Shown here: positions 33,896-41,539 of the stretch, in pieces
How positions within the stretch are numbered: position 1 is the stretch's first letter
Layout of the letters: the number at the start of each line of letters is the position of its first letter
Assembly (NCBI GenBank): GCA_028284285.1
Contig: JANQSA010000081.1
Location: 62,001-126,000 of the forward strand
DNA from: Croceivirga sp.
GTDB taxonomy: Bacteria; Bacteroidota; Bacteroidia; Flavobacteriales; Flavobacteriaceae
Direction of reading: 5' to 3'
DNA length: 64,000 bases
Notes under the pieces: generated by a model
Databases searched by the model: none
Told to the model about the DNA's origin: nothing
Seen by the model: the letters and a program-made list of their open reading frames with translations, nothing else
Position numbers and translations under genes: made by a program

Positions 33896-33985
33896 TCACA
33901 TTTTCTTTCCAAACCGATTGAACTTATGCGTAAAACTGAGCATAAAATACTGTTGTAAAACAGTGCCCTGAAAATCCTGTAAATC
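33896..33985 (-). pseudogene. Remnant of outer-membrane receptor gene (last ~29 codons)
   Basis: Read on the minus strand this gives DLQDFQGTVLQQYFMLSFTH then KFNRFGKKM and a stop. The intact receptor gene at 57361-60111 ends with the same sequence except two or three residues, and the DNA match continues for about 10 bases past the stop. Only the 3' end of the old gene remains, directly downstream of peptide gene S2 of locus 2. So a receptor copy was once here and was replaced or deleted. Confidence 0.8.
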
Positions 33986-33994
33986 CGGTAAGCT

Positions 33995-34108
33995 CTAAAG
34001 GCACTGTACTGACCTAGTCCAGCGAATCCGCTTGCTGTTCATTAGGTTAATAAGCATGGCAGCCCTTTTCGATTCTACTGTTGATTGATTGATGATGATT
34101 GGTTTCAT
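33995..34108 (-). CDS. 37-aa basic peptide, family S2 (locus 2)
   Basis: 37 residues beginning MKPIIINQSTVESKRAAMLI and containing NSKRIRWT. Differs from the locus-1 copy at a few positions (for example Met-Glu to Val-Glu, Ala to Leu, Ala to Arg and Tyr to Cys near the end) with silent changes elsewhere. Ends 9 bases before the receptor remnant on the same strand. Function unknown. Confidence 0.7.
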   Translation of the reverse strand: MKPIIINQSTVESKRAAMLINLMNSKRIRWTRSVQCL

Positions 34109-34129
34109 TTTTTGATTGATTGTGCTGGT

Positions 34130-34243
34130 CTAGCGATTAAAATTCCTGTACTGTGCCCACAGGGATCTTTTGCTGCCACTAAGCGTTGAGAAATACTGTC
34201 CTGTTTTTGATTCCGTGGCTGTTCTGTTGATTGATGCTTTCAT
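34130..34243 (-). CDS. 37-aa basic peptide, family S1 (locus 2)
   Basis: 37 residues, MKASINRTATESKTGQYFST then LSGSKRSLWAQYRNFNR. First gene of locus 2; the S2 gene starts 21 bases after its stop. Conservation against the locus-1 copies is mostly at the protein level, with silent third-base changes. Upstream region 34244-34466 is homologous to 31321-31545. Confidence 0.75.
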   Translation of the reverse strand: MKASINRTATESKTGQYFSTLSGSKRSLWAQYRNFNR

Positions 34244-34466
34244 TATCCTGGTTTTTAATGTTGTTTTAATTTGATTACACCAGATAGACGCTGCAAAAAC
34301 TATTTTGTTACAGTACTATGTATAAAAAGGTACTATTTTATGGAAATATTAAGAATTGAAAATCTTCATAACGAAAAAGTAACATTTTAAGTCGCTGATA
34401 TACAATTTTTTATATGCCTGTAAAGTACTTTTAAAATTCTACGGTCTTTAGAGGGGTTTAGATCAC
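34244..34466 (-). repeat. Duplicated upstream region of the peptide loci
   Basis: Matches 31321-31545: both carry a common ATTACACCAGATAGACGC segment, the GTACTAT control block and a shared distal end with GAGGGGTTTAGATCA. Together with the peptide genes the duplicated unit covers roughly 470 bases. It ends before the SLC13 gene on the right. Confidence 0.8.
34304..34347. promoter_or_regulatory. Conserved control block of peptide locus 2
   Basis: Second copy of the 44-base block with two GTACTAT direct repeats (17-base period). Lies ~60 bases upstream of the S1 gene, the same distance as in locus 1. Conservation beyond neighbouring bases suggests it is the promoter or activator site. Confidence 0.55.
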
Positions 34467-34560
34467 TACACCATGGTTTTTAGAAAATGGCATCCCTTCC
34501 GGTTATGAAACCCACCTTTTCGGATCCCGAAAATTATACTGTAAGGATGGGTGGTATACA

Positions 34561-36021
34561 TCATTTAAGACCTTCCGGAAAACCTGAAATTTCCAATCCC
34601 CAAACGAGGGGTAAAAGAAAATACACCAGTACGGTGGCGATGATAATGCTGATGATGTTCATCCATAATCCCGCTTTAATCATTTTTGGGATGGTAAGGA
34701 GCCCTGAGCCGAATACCACGGCATTCGGTGGTGTGGCAACGGGAAGCATAAAAGCGCACGAGGCCGCTATCGTGGTGGCCACCATTAAAAAATAAGGATG
34801 TACATCTATGGTAACGGACAATGCGGCTAAAACCGGCATCAACATGGCTGCAGTTGCTACATTCGAGGTGATTTCAGTGAGAAAATTGACTACCGCGATA
34901 ATGGCCAAAATCAACAAGATGGATGGGAAAACCTCGAACAGGGTCAATTGGGTACCAATCCATTGGGCAAGCCCGGATGTCTTAAACCCCTCGGCCAGGG
35001 CCAGGCCACCTCCAAAGAGAAGCAAGATGCCCCACGGGATAGTCTCTGCGGTCTTCCAATCGATAATACCGGATTGCCCCTCTTTTTTGGAGGGAATGAT
35101 GAAAAGTGTCAAGGCTCCGGCAATAGCTATTAGGGTATCATTGATTCCGGGCAATAGCTTTTTAAGCAGTAAAGAGCTACAGATCCATAGACAGGCTACC
35201 ACCGAAAAAACAATCAGGGCCATGCGCTCTTCGTAATTGATTTTCCCAAGAGCTTTTAATTGTGTTTTTATGGCATTTTTACCTCCGGGGATACCTTCAA
35301 CCTTTTCGGTGAAAACTACTTTGGTCAGGTACAACCATCCCAGGACCAACATAAGTATTGAGAAAGGTAGCCCTAAGAGCATCCATTGTGCAAAGGTAAT
35401 GGACTCCCCATAGAGGTCTTCAGCAATCCCCACAAATATAACATTGGTCGGGGTGCCAATAATGGTGGCAATACCTCCGATGGAACATCCGTAGGCAATG
35501 GACAGCATCAATGAGATGCCCATTTTTTTCTTCAACACTTCCTCTGCATTAATCTGTGAGACCACGGCCAGACCAATGGGCAACATCATTACGGCGGTAG
35601 CGGTGTTTGAGATCCACATGCTCAAAAAAGCAGTCGCTATCATAAAGCCCAGGATGACCTTGTTCCAATTACTGCCAATGGCGTTGATGATATTAAGGGC
35701 GATTCGTTTGTGCAGATTCGTCTTTTCAACGGCCACTGCTATGATGAAACCACCAAGAAACAGAAAAATCATCTGATTGGCAAAGGCACCGGCCGTAGCT
35801 TGTACTGACATTACGCCTGTCAACGGGAAAAGTACAAAGGGCAACAAGGCCGTTGCAGAAATAGAAATGGCCTCCGTTATCCACCAAATGGATATCCATG
35901 CCGCAGCAGCCAAAGTGGCTCTGGCTTCATCCGACAGACCATCAACCTTGAAAAAAAATAGAAGGATAAAGAATGATAAAGGTCCGAGTACAAGTCCTGT
36001 CCTTTTTCCGTTAAAAACCAT
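34561..36021 (-). CDS. SLC13/DASS family sodium-coupled carboxylate or sulfate transporter
   Basis: 486 residues with about 11-12 membrane segments. Both SNT-type signature motifs are visible: MWISNTATAVMMLP and later LTEITSNVATAAMLMPVL, with IGTPTNVIFVG after the first. These motifs bind sodium and the carboxylate in DASS transporters (dicarboxylates, citrate, sulfate). Terminal gene of the sugar-acid operon, separated from DhaK by a hairpin. In this context it probably imports a sugar-derived acid such as a tartrate- or aldarate-like compound made or released in the periplasm; the exact substrate cannot be read. Confidence 0.88.
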   Translation of the reverse strand: MVFNGKRTGLVLGPLSFFILLFFFKVDGLSDEARATLAAAAWISIWWITEAISISATALLPFVLFPLTGVMSVQATAGAFANQMIFLFLGGFIIAVAVEKTNLHKRIALNIINAIGSNWNKVILGFMIATAFLSMWISNTATAVMMLPIGLAVVSQINAEEVLKKKMGISLMLSIAYGCSIGGIATIIGTPTNVIFVGIAEDLYGESITFAQWMLLGLPFSILMLVLGWLYLTKVVFTEKVEGIPGGKNAIKTQLKALGKINYEERMALIVFSVVACLWICSSLLLKKLLPGINDTLIAIAGALTLFIIPSKKEGQSGIIDWKTAETIPWGILLLFGGGLALAEGFKTSGLAQWIGTQLTLFEVFPSILLILAIIAVVNFLTEITSNVATAAMLMPVLAALSVTIDVHPYFLMVATTIAASCAFMLPVATPPNAVVFGSGLLTIPKMIKAGLWMNIISIIIATVLVYFLLPLVWGLEISGFPEGLK

Positions 36022-36060
36022 AGGGTGTTAATTTTTACCAGTATTTTAAAGTATAGCTAT

Positions 36061-36085
36061 CAAAAAACTGCCCGATTACGGGCAG
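36061..36085 (-). terminator. Hairpin between DhaK and transporter genes
   Basis: CTGCCCG ATTA CGGGCAG forms a perfect 7-bp stem; on the minus strand it is followed by TTTTTTG. It would reduce read-through from the dha genes into the transporter gene. Confidence 0.75.
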
Positions 36086-36122
36086 CTTCTCAAAAACCAA
36101 CTCAAACTTAAATTCATTGTCA

Positions 36123-37118
36123 TCAGAAAACCCGAATAGGCACTTCTGCGGGTGCATTTAATAATGCTTCCAGTTCGTCATCTAGTTTCAACAGCGTCAA
36201 CGAAGCACCGGCCATTTCCAGTGAGGTGCAATATTCGTTCACATAGTTCCTGACTATGATCAACCCTCTTTCCTTTGCCATTTGGGCCGCTTTTCGATAA
36301 AGGATGTAGAGTTCACTTATCGGAGTGCCACCCAAACCGTTTATCATAAGTGCCACCCGGTCTCCGGATTGAAACGGAAGGTCATCGGCCACAGCGGTGA
36401 ACAGTTCTGCCACAATTTCATCGGCTGATTTCATCTTGTCCCTTCTTCTTCCGGGTTCTCCGTGAATGCCTACGCCCATTTCCATCTCACCGTCACCAAT
36501 TTCGAAAATAGGGCTTCCCTTGGCTGGTGGTGTGCATGAGGTCAGTGCAACCCCCATAGTACGTACCAAACCATTGACTTTATTGCCCAGTTTGACCAAA
36601 GCATCTAAATCAGCCCCTTGCTCTGAAGCAGCCCCTACGGCCTTGATAACAAAAAAGTTACCGGCTACACCCCTTCTGCCAATGGTATGGGTGCTGTCTT
36701 TTACCGATACGTCGTCATCGACCATCACCCCCTTTACGTTAATACCCTCAGCCAGGGCCATTTCTTCAGCCATTTGCCAGGCCATTTTGTCGCCTTGATA
36801 ATTATTCACAATGTACAGTACCCCTTTTGGTCCGTTCATGTGTTTGATGCATTCGTAGCAAAAATCAACGGGTGGAGCAGCAAAAACATTACCGGGGCAA
36901 GCTGCATCTAGCATGCCTTTACCGACCGCCATGATGTGGGCGGGTTCGTGCCCACTACCGGAGCCTTGTACAATGGAGACCTTGTTGTCTGATGGCATGT
37001 CGCTACGGTAGATCATGTTGTACTCGGGAATGTATTTCAGGGTGTCCGGATTGGCCAGAACCAAACCCTCACACATTTCAGGGACAAATTTATTTGGGTT
37101 ATTAAAGAACTTGTTCAT
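36123..37118 (-). CDS. dhaK: Dihydroxyacetone kinase-type subunit DhaK
   Basis: 331 residues from ATG 37118; the longer form to 37148 overlaps the upstream gene and is rejected. Motifs: VQGSGSGHEPAHIMAVGKGM (substrate pocket) and MGVGIHGEPGRRR, where His219 is at the position of the catalytic His that binds the ketose as a hemiaminal. Works with the DhaL subunit encoded 22 bases upstream to phosphorylate dihydroxyacetone or a related short ketose. No DhaM is present, so the pair is expected to use ATP. In sugar-acid clusters such kinases often act on ketotetroses or similar compounds. Confidence 0.88.
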   Translation of the reverse strand: MNKFFNNPNKFVPEMCEGLVLANPDTLKYIPEYNMIYRSDMPSDNKVSIVQGSGSGHEPAHIMAVGKGMLDAACPGNVFAAPPVDFCYECIKHMNGPKGVLYIVNNYQGDKMAWQMAEEMALAEGINVKGVMVDDDVSVKDSTHTIGRRGVAGNFFVIKAVGAASEQGADLDALVKLGNKVNGLVRTMGVALTSCTPPAKGSPIFEIGDGEMEMGVGIHGEPGRRRDKMKSADEIVAELFTAVADDLPFQSGDRVALMINGLGGTPISELYILYRKAAQMAKERGLIIVRNYVNEYCTSLEMAGASLTLLKLDDELEALLNAPAEVPIRVF

Positions 37119-37140
37119 ATCTGTAGTTTTTGATTTTTCG

Positions 37141-37782
37141 TTACGCAAACGCCTTTGCCATATTGTTGGTGATGGTCGCTACGGCAACAATACCAGGGTC
37201 AACAGTGCCTATGGAACGCTCGCCCGTAAAACATTGCCTACCCCTTTTGGCCTGTAGTCCTTTGGTATCCTCAACGGATTGGGTGGCTGCTTCCGAGGCT
37301 GCTTTCAAAGCCCTTTTCCAACAATCGGGGGAGTCAGCTTTTACCTGGGCCAGGGCATCACGTGTCGGTATCAGTGCATCAATCAAGGTCTTGTCTCCAG
37401 GTTGTGCACCCCCACGTTGCATTATGCCTTCAATGGCACTATCAAAAATGTTGACGATATCGGTAAGGTTGAGGTCATCTTTTTCCCTGCTGTATAGGGC
37501 AGCACGCATAAATGCCGTGCCCCATATAGGGCCTGAGCTTCCGCCCACATGGCTGGTAGTGAGCATGGCCACTTTCATCAAAAAGGCATTGATGGTGGTT
37601 CGGGGTAAACTATCCCATTGTTCATCGATTACCTTAAAACCTGTGGCGAGGCTATTGCCAAAATCGCCATCACCGGCCAATCCGTCCAGTTCTGAAAAAT
37701 AATCTTCGTTCTCAAAGGCGGTGTCCATAATGACACGTACTGCCTTTTCAACCTCTGCTAGGGTTATATTCTTGTTTGCCAT
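37141..37782 (-). CDS. dhaL: Dihydroxyacetone kinase-type subunit DhaL (ATP-binding)
   Basis: 213 residues. ELDGLAGDGDFGNSLATGF holds the metal-binding acids Asp33, Asp38 and Asp40 of the DhaL nucleotide site; SHVGGSSGPIWGTAF is the phosphate-binding block, and TVDPGIVAVATI lies near the end. The central residues differ from the common DADHG wording, which fits a non-classical substrate. Partner of DhaK; upstream HAD gene is 1 base away. Confidence 0.88.
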   Translation of the reverse strand: MANKNITLAEVEKAVRVIMDTAFENEDYFSELDGLAGDGDFGNSLATGFKVIDEQWDSLPRTTINAFLMKVAMLTTSHVGGSSGPIWGTAFMRAALYSREKDDLNLTDIVNIFDSAIEGIMQRGGAQPGDKTLIDALIPTRDALAQVKADSPDCWKRALKAASEAATQSVEDTKGLQAKRGRQCFTGERSIGTVDPGIVAVATITNNMAKAFA

Positions 37783-37783
37783 T

Positions 37784-38512
37784 TTATGGAATTAGTGCTT
37801 TTAAATCGTTTAATGTGATGGGATTTCCATTATTGTCCAAATCAGGGACGATCCTGTCGGCTTCCTTAAGGTCTTCCTCAACGGTATAGGTGCTCTGGGT
37901 AACCAAACAATACATGCCAGCGGCTTTGGCTGCCAATAGTCCATTTCGACTGTCTTCAATGACCACGCATCGTTCGGGGTTGAGGCCGAGAGTATCTTTG
38001 GCGAGGTTGTAGATTTCAGGATCTGGCTTTTTCTTTTTGGCCATATCGCCCGCAAAAATGCCCTTCATCTTTTCCCTTCGTTCCATGCCTACCAAAACCT
38101 CGGCAATAGCAGTAACGGCCCTTACATTTGAAGTGGAACATATCATGACCTGAATGTCTTCGGCAAGAGCCTCATCAATGATTCTCTTGACGCCCGGTCT
38201 TACAGGAAGTTTTCCCGTTTTGATAAGCTCCATAAAAATGTCGGTCTTATCCGCATGCAAGGCTTTGATAAATGCATCTTTGTCCGTCACTTTTTCCGGA
38301 TATCCTCGCCCGTTAAAAAAGCTTTTCATGCGTTCCTTACCACCGCCTACCTGCAACAACTCCGCATATTGTCCCACACTCCATTTAATATCCAGACCGT
38401 GCTTTTTAAAGGCTTCGTTGAAAGCGACCCTATGACCATCCCGTTCGGTATCGACCAGTACGCCATCACAATCAAAAATCAAGGCCTGTATGTGATCCTG
38501 ATTGCCGCTCAT
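37784..38512 (-). CDS. HAD-superfamily phosphatase/phosphomutase (beta-PGM-like)
   Basis: 242 residues. Motif I is ALIFDCDGVLVDTERDG with the nucleophile and acid/base Asp; motif II is MICSTSNVRA; the Lys is in AKKKKPDPEIYNLA; motif IV is CVVIEDSRNGLLAAKAAGM. A helical cap lies between motifs I and II. Close to the CbbY/beta-phosphoglucomutase group; here probably a sugar-phosphate phosphatase. Start overlaps the aldolase stop by 4 bases (ATGA). Confidence 0.88.
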   Translation of the reverse strand: MSGNQDHIQALIFDCDGVLVDTERDGHRVAFNEAFKKHGLDIKWSVGQYAELLQVGGGKERMKSFFNGRGYPEKVTDKDAFIKALHADKTDIFMELIKTGKLPVRPGVKRIIDEALAEDIQVMICSTSNVRAVTAIAEVLVGMERREKMKGIFAGDMAKKKKPDPEIYNLAKDTLGLNPERCVVIEDSRNGLLAAKAAGMYCLVTQSTYTVEEDLKEADRIVPDLDNNGNPITLNDLKALIP

Positions 38513-39390
38513 CCTTCTATTTCTTTTAGCATGTTGCCCCCTTTTCCTGCTCCTCCAAATTCTGTGATCTTATCAGCAAACAGGGCCTTTAAGGCTTGAA
38601 ACTGCGCCTTTAGGTAACTCAATGGTTCATAATCGGTAGGGTTCTCTTTTTTATGATCTACAAAACTGTCGATGAACACATGCTTTAAATTGGTAGATAT
38701 GTTTACTTTGGCGCAGCCTAAAGCGATGCATCTGGCGATGGTCTCTTTGTCAAGACCGGTGCCCCCGTGCAGTGCCATGGGCGTAGCTGTTCTTTTGTTG
38801 ATTTCTTCTATCAGATCAAATTGCACATCAGGTTCCCCATGATAATATCCGTGGGCGGTACCAATAGCTGCTGCAAACACCCCAAGTTCAACTGCCTTGC
38901 AGAAACGTTCGGCCTCATTGGGGTCGGCCAGGTGGGCATCTTCTTCAGCTACGACAATATCTTCTTCCACACCGCCAATTTCGCCGATTTCAGCTTCTAC
39001 ACCTACCCCCTTGGCATCGGCCCATGCTACCACCTTTTTGGTGATTTCGAGATTCTCTTCAAAGGGTTTGTCCGAAGCATCTATCATGACGCTGGTCCAC
39101 CCGATATCGATACATTTCTTTATCATATCCAGGTCTTTGCCGTGGTCAAGATGTAACGCCACCGGCACATCCGCATTTTCCGCGAGAGGCTTAAACCATG
39201 AAAACAGGGCCTCATGCCCGTAGTACCGTATGGTCTTGGCTGAGGTCTGGATAATGACAGGGGCATCACATTCCTGGGCTGCCGCTACCATGGCTTTCAT
39301 GGAGGCATAATCCACGGGGTTAAACGCGGCTACGGCATAGCTGTCACGTTGCGCTATTTTCAGCATTGGTTTAATACTGGTAAGAGCCAT
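38509..39390 (-). CDS. Class II ketose-bisphosphate aldolase
   Basis: 293 residues from ATG 39390; the ORF extension to 39429 is rejected. Zinc and catalytic motifs are present: VALHLDHGKDLDM (His, Asp), VEAEIGEIGG (Glu), IGTAHGYYHGEP (His) and PMALHGGTGLD (His), with KVNISTNLK near the end. Class II fructose- or tagatose-bisphosphate aldolase family; operon context (kinase, phosphatase, dehydratases) suggests cleavage of a phosphorylated ketose to dihydroxyacetone phosphate and an aldehyde. The exact ketose is unknown. Confidence 0.88.
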   Translation of the reverse strand: MALTSIKPMLKIAQRDSYAVAAFNPVDYASMKAMVAAAQECDAPVIIQTSAKTIRYYGHEALFSWFKPLAENADVPVALHLDHGKDLDMIKKCIDIGWTSVMIDASDKPFEENLEITKKVVAWADAKGVGVEAEIGEIGGVEEDIVVAEEDAHLADPNEAERFCKAVELGVFAAAIGTAHGYYHGEPDVQFDLIEEINKRTATPMALHGGTGLDKETIARCIALGCAKVNISTNLKHVFIDSFVDHKKENPTDYEPLSYLKAQFQALKALFADKITEFGGAGKGGNMLKEIEG

Positions 39391-39474
39391 ATATAAGTTG
39401 TATTTATGAATTATCCTTACTACGTGCAAATAGGCTCCTATACGTAAAGCAAACAGGTATTTTTTTTGCAGTTT

Positions 39475-40341
39475 TCACTTACCCTTTCTGGCTTCTTGAA
39501 TGGCTGATACGGTGATAAAAACCTGATGCTCGAATAAGGCGGAAGCCACCTCTTTTATCGCCTGGGTATCCGAAAGGTCTATACCATTGATACTGAACAA
39601 CCCTTTTTCCAGCCGTTCTTCTTTTCTTATATGATTGGGGTCGTCCAATAGCAGTAGGCCGGAATCCCTAAAAATATCATGGATCCCCTCAGAGGTTTCA
39701 AAGATGCCGTATTGTTCTTGAAATTGAATCCATTTTTCATAACCAAAGTATTCGGGGATATAACGCACCACAGGTTCACCTTTCCACTTACCGTTCAATT
39801 GGTTTGATACCACTTGTAGTCCTTTTTGGTTTCCACCGCTATCACCGATGAGGATAATTTCCTTGAATCCACTATGCTCGAGACTGGTAACGATGTCGGT
39901 CAAAAGGGCCCTAAAGGTTTCTTCTGTAACGCCCAAGGTTCCGGGATACCGCACGTGGCCGGTCGGTCCATTCAAATCACCTTCGGGTACATACGGTATG
40001 ACGGTGGCCACCAGGGTATTTCCCAGTTTTTTCGCGATGCCCCTGGCCAGGTTTTCTGTGATGATATTGTGTTTATCGGTCACCATATAGGGGCCGTTCA
40101 TCTCGATGCCTCCCGTGCCAACAATCGCTGTGGTATATCCCTCTTTGATCAAATCCCTGATTTCCATCCAGGTCATTTCCTTCATCATCAAATGTTTTTG
40201 AAGTGCGATCGGTCTTATGGCATCGAGGGATGGATTCGTTCTTGTGGTATCCTTCAAAATATCCACACCTTTATACACTTTTTGAGTGCTTGCTGTTGAA
40301 AAGACACAAAGGGATAGTACCACAAAAAACCACTTCTTCAT
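39475..40341 (-). CDS. Secreted creatininase-family hydrolase
   Basis: 288 residues with a signal peptide (MKKWFFVVLSLCVFSTAST). Core motifs: MTWMEIRDLIKEGYTTAIVG, GGIEMNGPYMVTDKHN (metal-ligand Glu, Asp and His region), VRYPGTLGVTEETF, IILIGDSGGNQKGLQVV. This is the creatininase/creatinine amidohydrolase superfamily fold. The family also includes hydrolases of other cyclic amides and lactone-like compounds; the periplasmic location and position beside sugar-acid dehydratases suggest opening of a sugar lactone or cyclic derivative, which is inference. Confidence 0.8.
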   Translation of the reverse strand: MKKWFFVVLSLCVFSTASTQKVYKGVDILKDTTRTNPSLDAIRPIALQKHLMMKEMTWMEIRDLIKEGYTTAIVGTGGIEMNGPYMVTDKHNIITENLARGIAKKLGNTLVATVIPYVPEGDLNGPTGHVRYPGTLGVTEETFRALLTDIVTSLEHSGFKEIILIGDSGGNQKGLQVVSNQLNGKWKGEPVVRYIPEYFGYEKWIQFQEQYGIFETSEGIHDIFRDSGLLLLDDPNHIRKEERLEKGLFSINGIDLSDTQAIKEVASALFEHQVFITVSAIQEARKGK

Positions 40342-40344
40342 GGG

Positions 40345-41538
40345 CTAAAACTTTTCGGCATCTTTAAAAATCGCTCGTTCATCGGGTACCAAACCAAAGC
40401 CTGGCTCATCTGAAAGTGTAATGTGGCCATTCTTCAAAATCAGATTGTTTTTAAAGTATTGTTGAAGACCGTATTCTTTTCGTTCCCCTCCATACTCTTG
40501 AAATGGCGCGGCATTATGTATACTGGCTACGATATGATATGCCGCTGCGGTAGCCAGGGTAGGCCTTACGTTATGGCACATCACAGGTAGGTCAAAGGCG
40601 GATGCCAATGCCGCTATTTTTCTACCTTCGGTTACACCACCTGACTTAAAAAAATCAGGATTGATAATATCCACATTGCCTAAAGTGATCAAATCACGGA
40701 ACATCCAGCGTGTAAACTCGTGTTCTCCTGCTGTAACAGGAACCTCTACCCCATCGGCAACCTGCGCCAGAGCTTTATAGTTATGTTCCGCTACGGGTTC
40801 TTCCAAACTGGCAATATTGTACTTTTCATACAGTTCTTTGCCCACTTGTATAGCCCTGTATGCTGAATATCCGTTATTGGCATCAAAGAAGAGCGGGATC
40901 TCATAACCAATGGCCTCACGAATGGCTTTTACCGTCTCGGCGCTCGGGTCCGGTCTTGGATTGAGATGTAACTGTCTTATTTGCATACGTATTTTCACTG
41001 CTTGATATCCCTTGGTCACAAAATCAAGGGCCTTTTCAGCACATTCTTTTGGAGACATTGGGTTTTTACTACCTCTGCCAAAACTCCCGTAAACCTCAAT
41101 ACTATGGGTATATGGACCGCCCAAGAGCTCATAAACAGGCTTTTTTAAAAGCTGACCCTTTAAATCCCACAAAGCATTATCAATACCAGCTATGGCCCCT
41201 AGCATAATACCGTTTGGACCACTGTCGATAGCCTTAAAAAAAAGATGGTTCCATATTGGTTCGGTATCAAACGGTCTTTTGCCCTTCAAACGAGGCCCCA
41301 TTTCATTAGTGATCAATTCAATGGTCGTTTTAGGGAATTTATTGCTGGCCTCTCCCCAACCACTAACGCCATTATCTGCAACTATCCTTACAAATAGGGC
41401 CCTGGGTAACAAGTAAGCTTCAACGGCCTTTATCTTTACTTCGGCTATAGAGGTGTCAGCAAGATCAACCCTCTTGTTGACACCTATTCTTTTTAGAAAA
41501 TGACTTCTTGTCATTAGGTTTTCTGTTTCAAATTCCAT
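40345..41538 (-). CDS. Enolase-superfamily sugar-acid dehydratase (MR subgroup)
   Basis: 397 residues from ATG 41538, which lies 1 base past the upstream stop (an ATG at 41556 would overlap it). Catalytic frame: base Lys in VKIRMQ, metal ligands in FFDANNGYS (Asp), SLEEPV (Glu) and TAGEHE (Glu), and His in MCHNVRP. The N-terminus keeps a Tat-like remnant (TRSHFLKRIG) without a hydrophobic core, so it is probably cytosolic, unlike its paralogue upstream. Predicted to dehydrate an aldonic or aldaric acid. Confidence 0.85.
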   Translation of the reverse strand: MEFETENLMTRSHFLKRIGVNKRVDLADTSIAEVKIKAVEAYLLPRALFVRIVADNGVSGWGEASNKFPKTTIELITNEMGPRLKGKRPFDTEPIWNHLFFKAIDSGPNGIMLGAIAGIDNALWDLKGQLLKKPVYELLGGPYTHSIEVYGSFGRGSKNPMSPKECAEKALDFVTKGYQAVKIRMQIRQLHLNPRPDPSAETVKAIREAIGYEIPLFFDANNGYSAYRAIQVGKELYEKYNIASLEEPVAEHNYKALAQVADGVEVPVTAGEHEFTRWMFRDLITLGNVDIINPDFFKSGGVTEGRKIAALASAFDLPVMCHNVRPTLATAAAYHIVASIHNAAPFQEYGGERKEYGLQQYFKNNLILKNGHITLSDEPGFGLVPDERAIFKDAEKF

Positions 41539-41539
41539 C

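Noticed and set aside
30780-34470. CRISPR array
   Set aside because: The repeats are two large coding units with homologous control regions, not short regularly spaced repeats with unique spacers.
40345-41538. Tat export of the second dehydratase
   Set aside because: The TRSHFLKRIG segment resembles a Tat motif but is not followed by a hydrophobic stretch, so export is unlikely.
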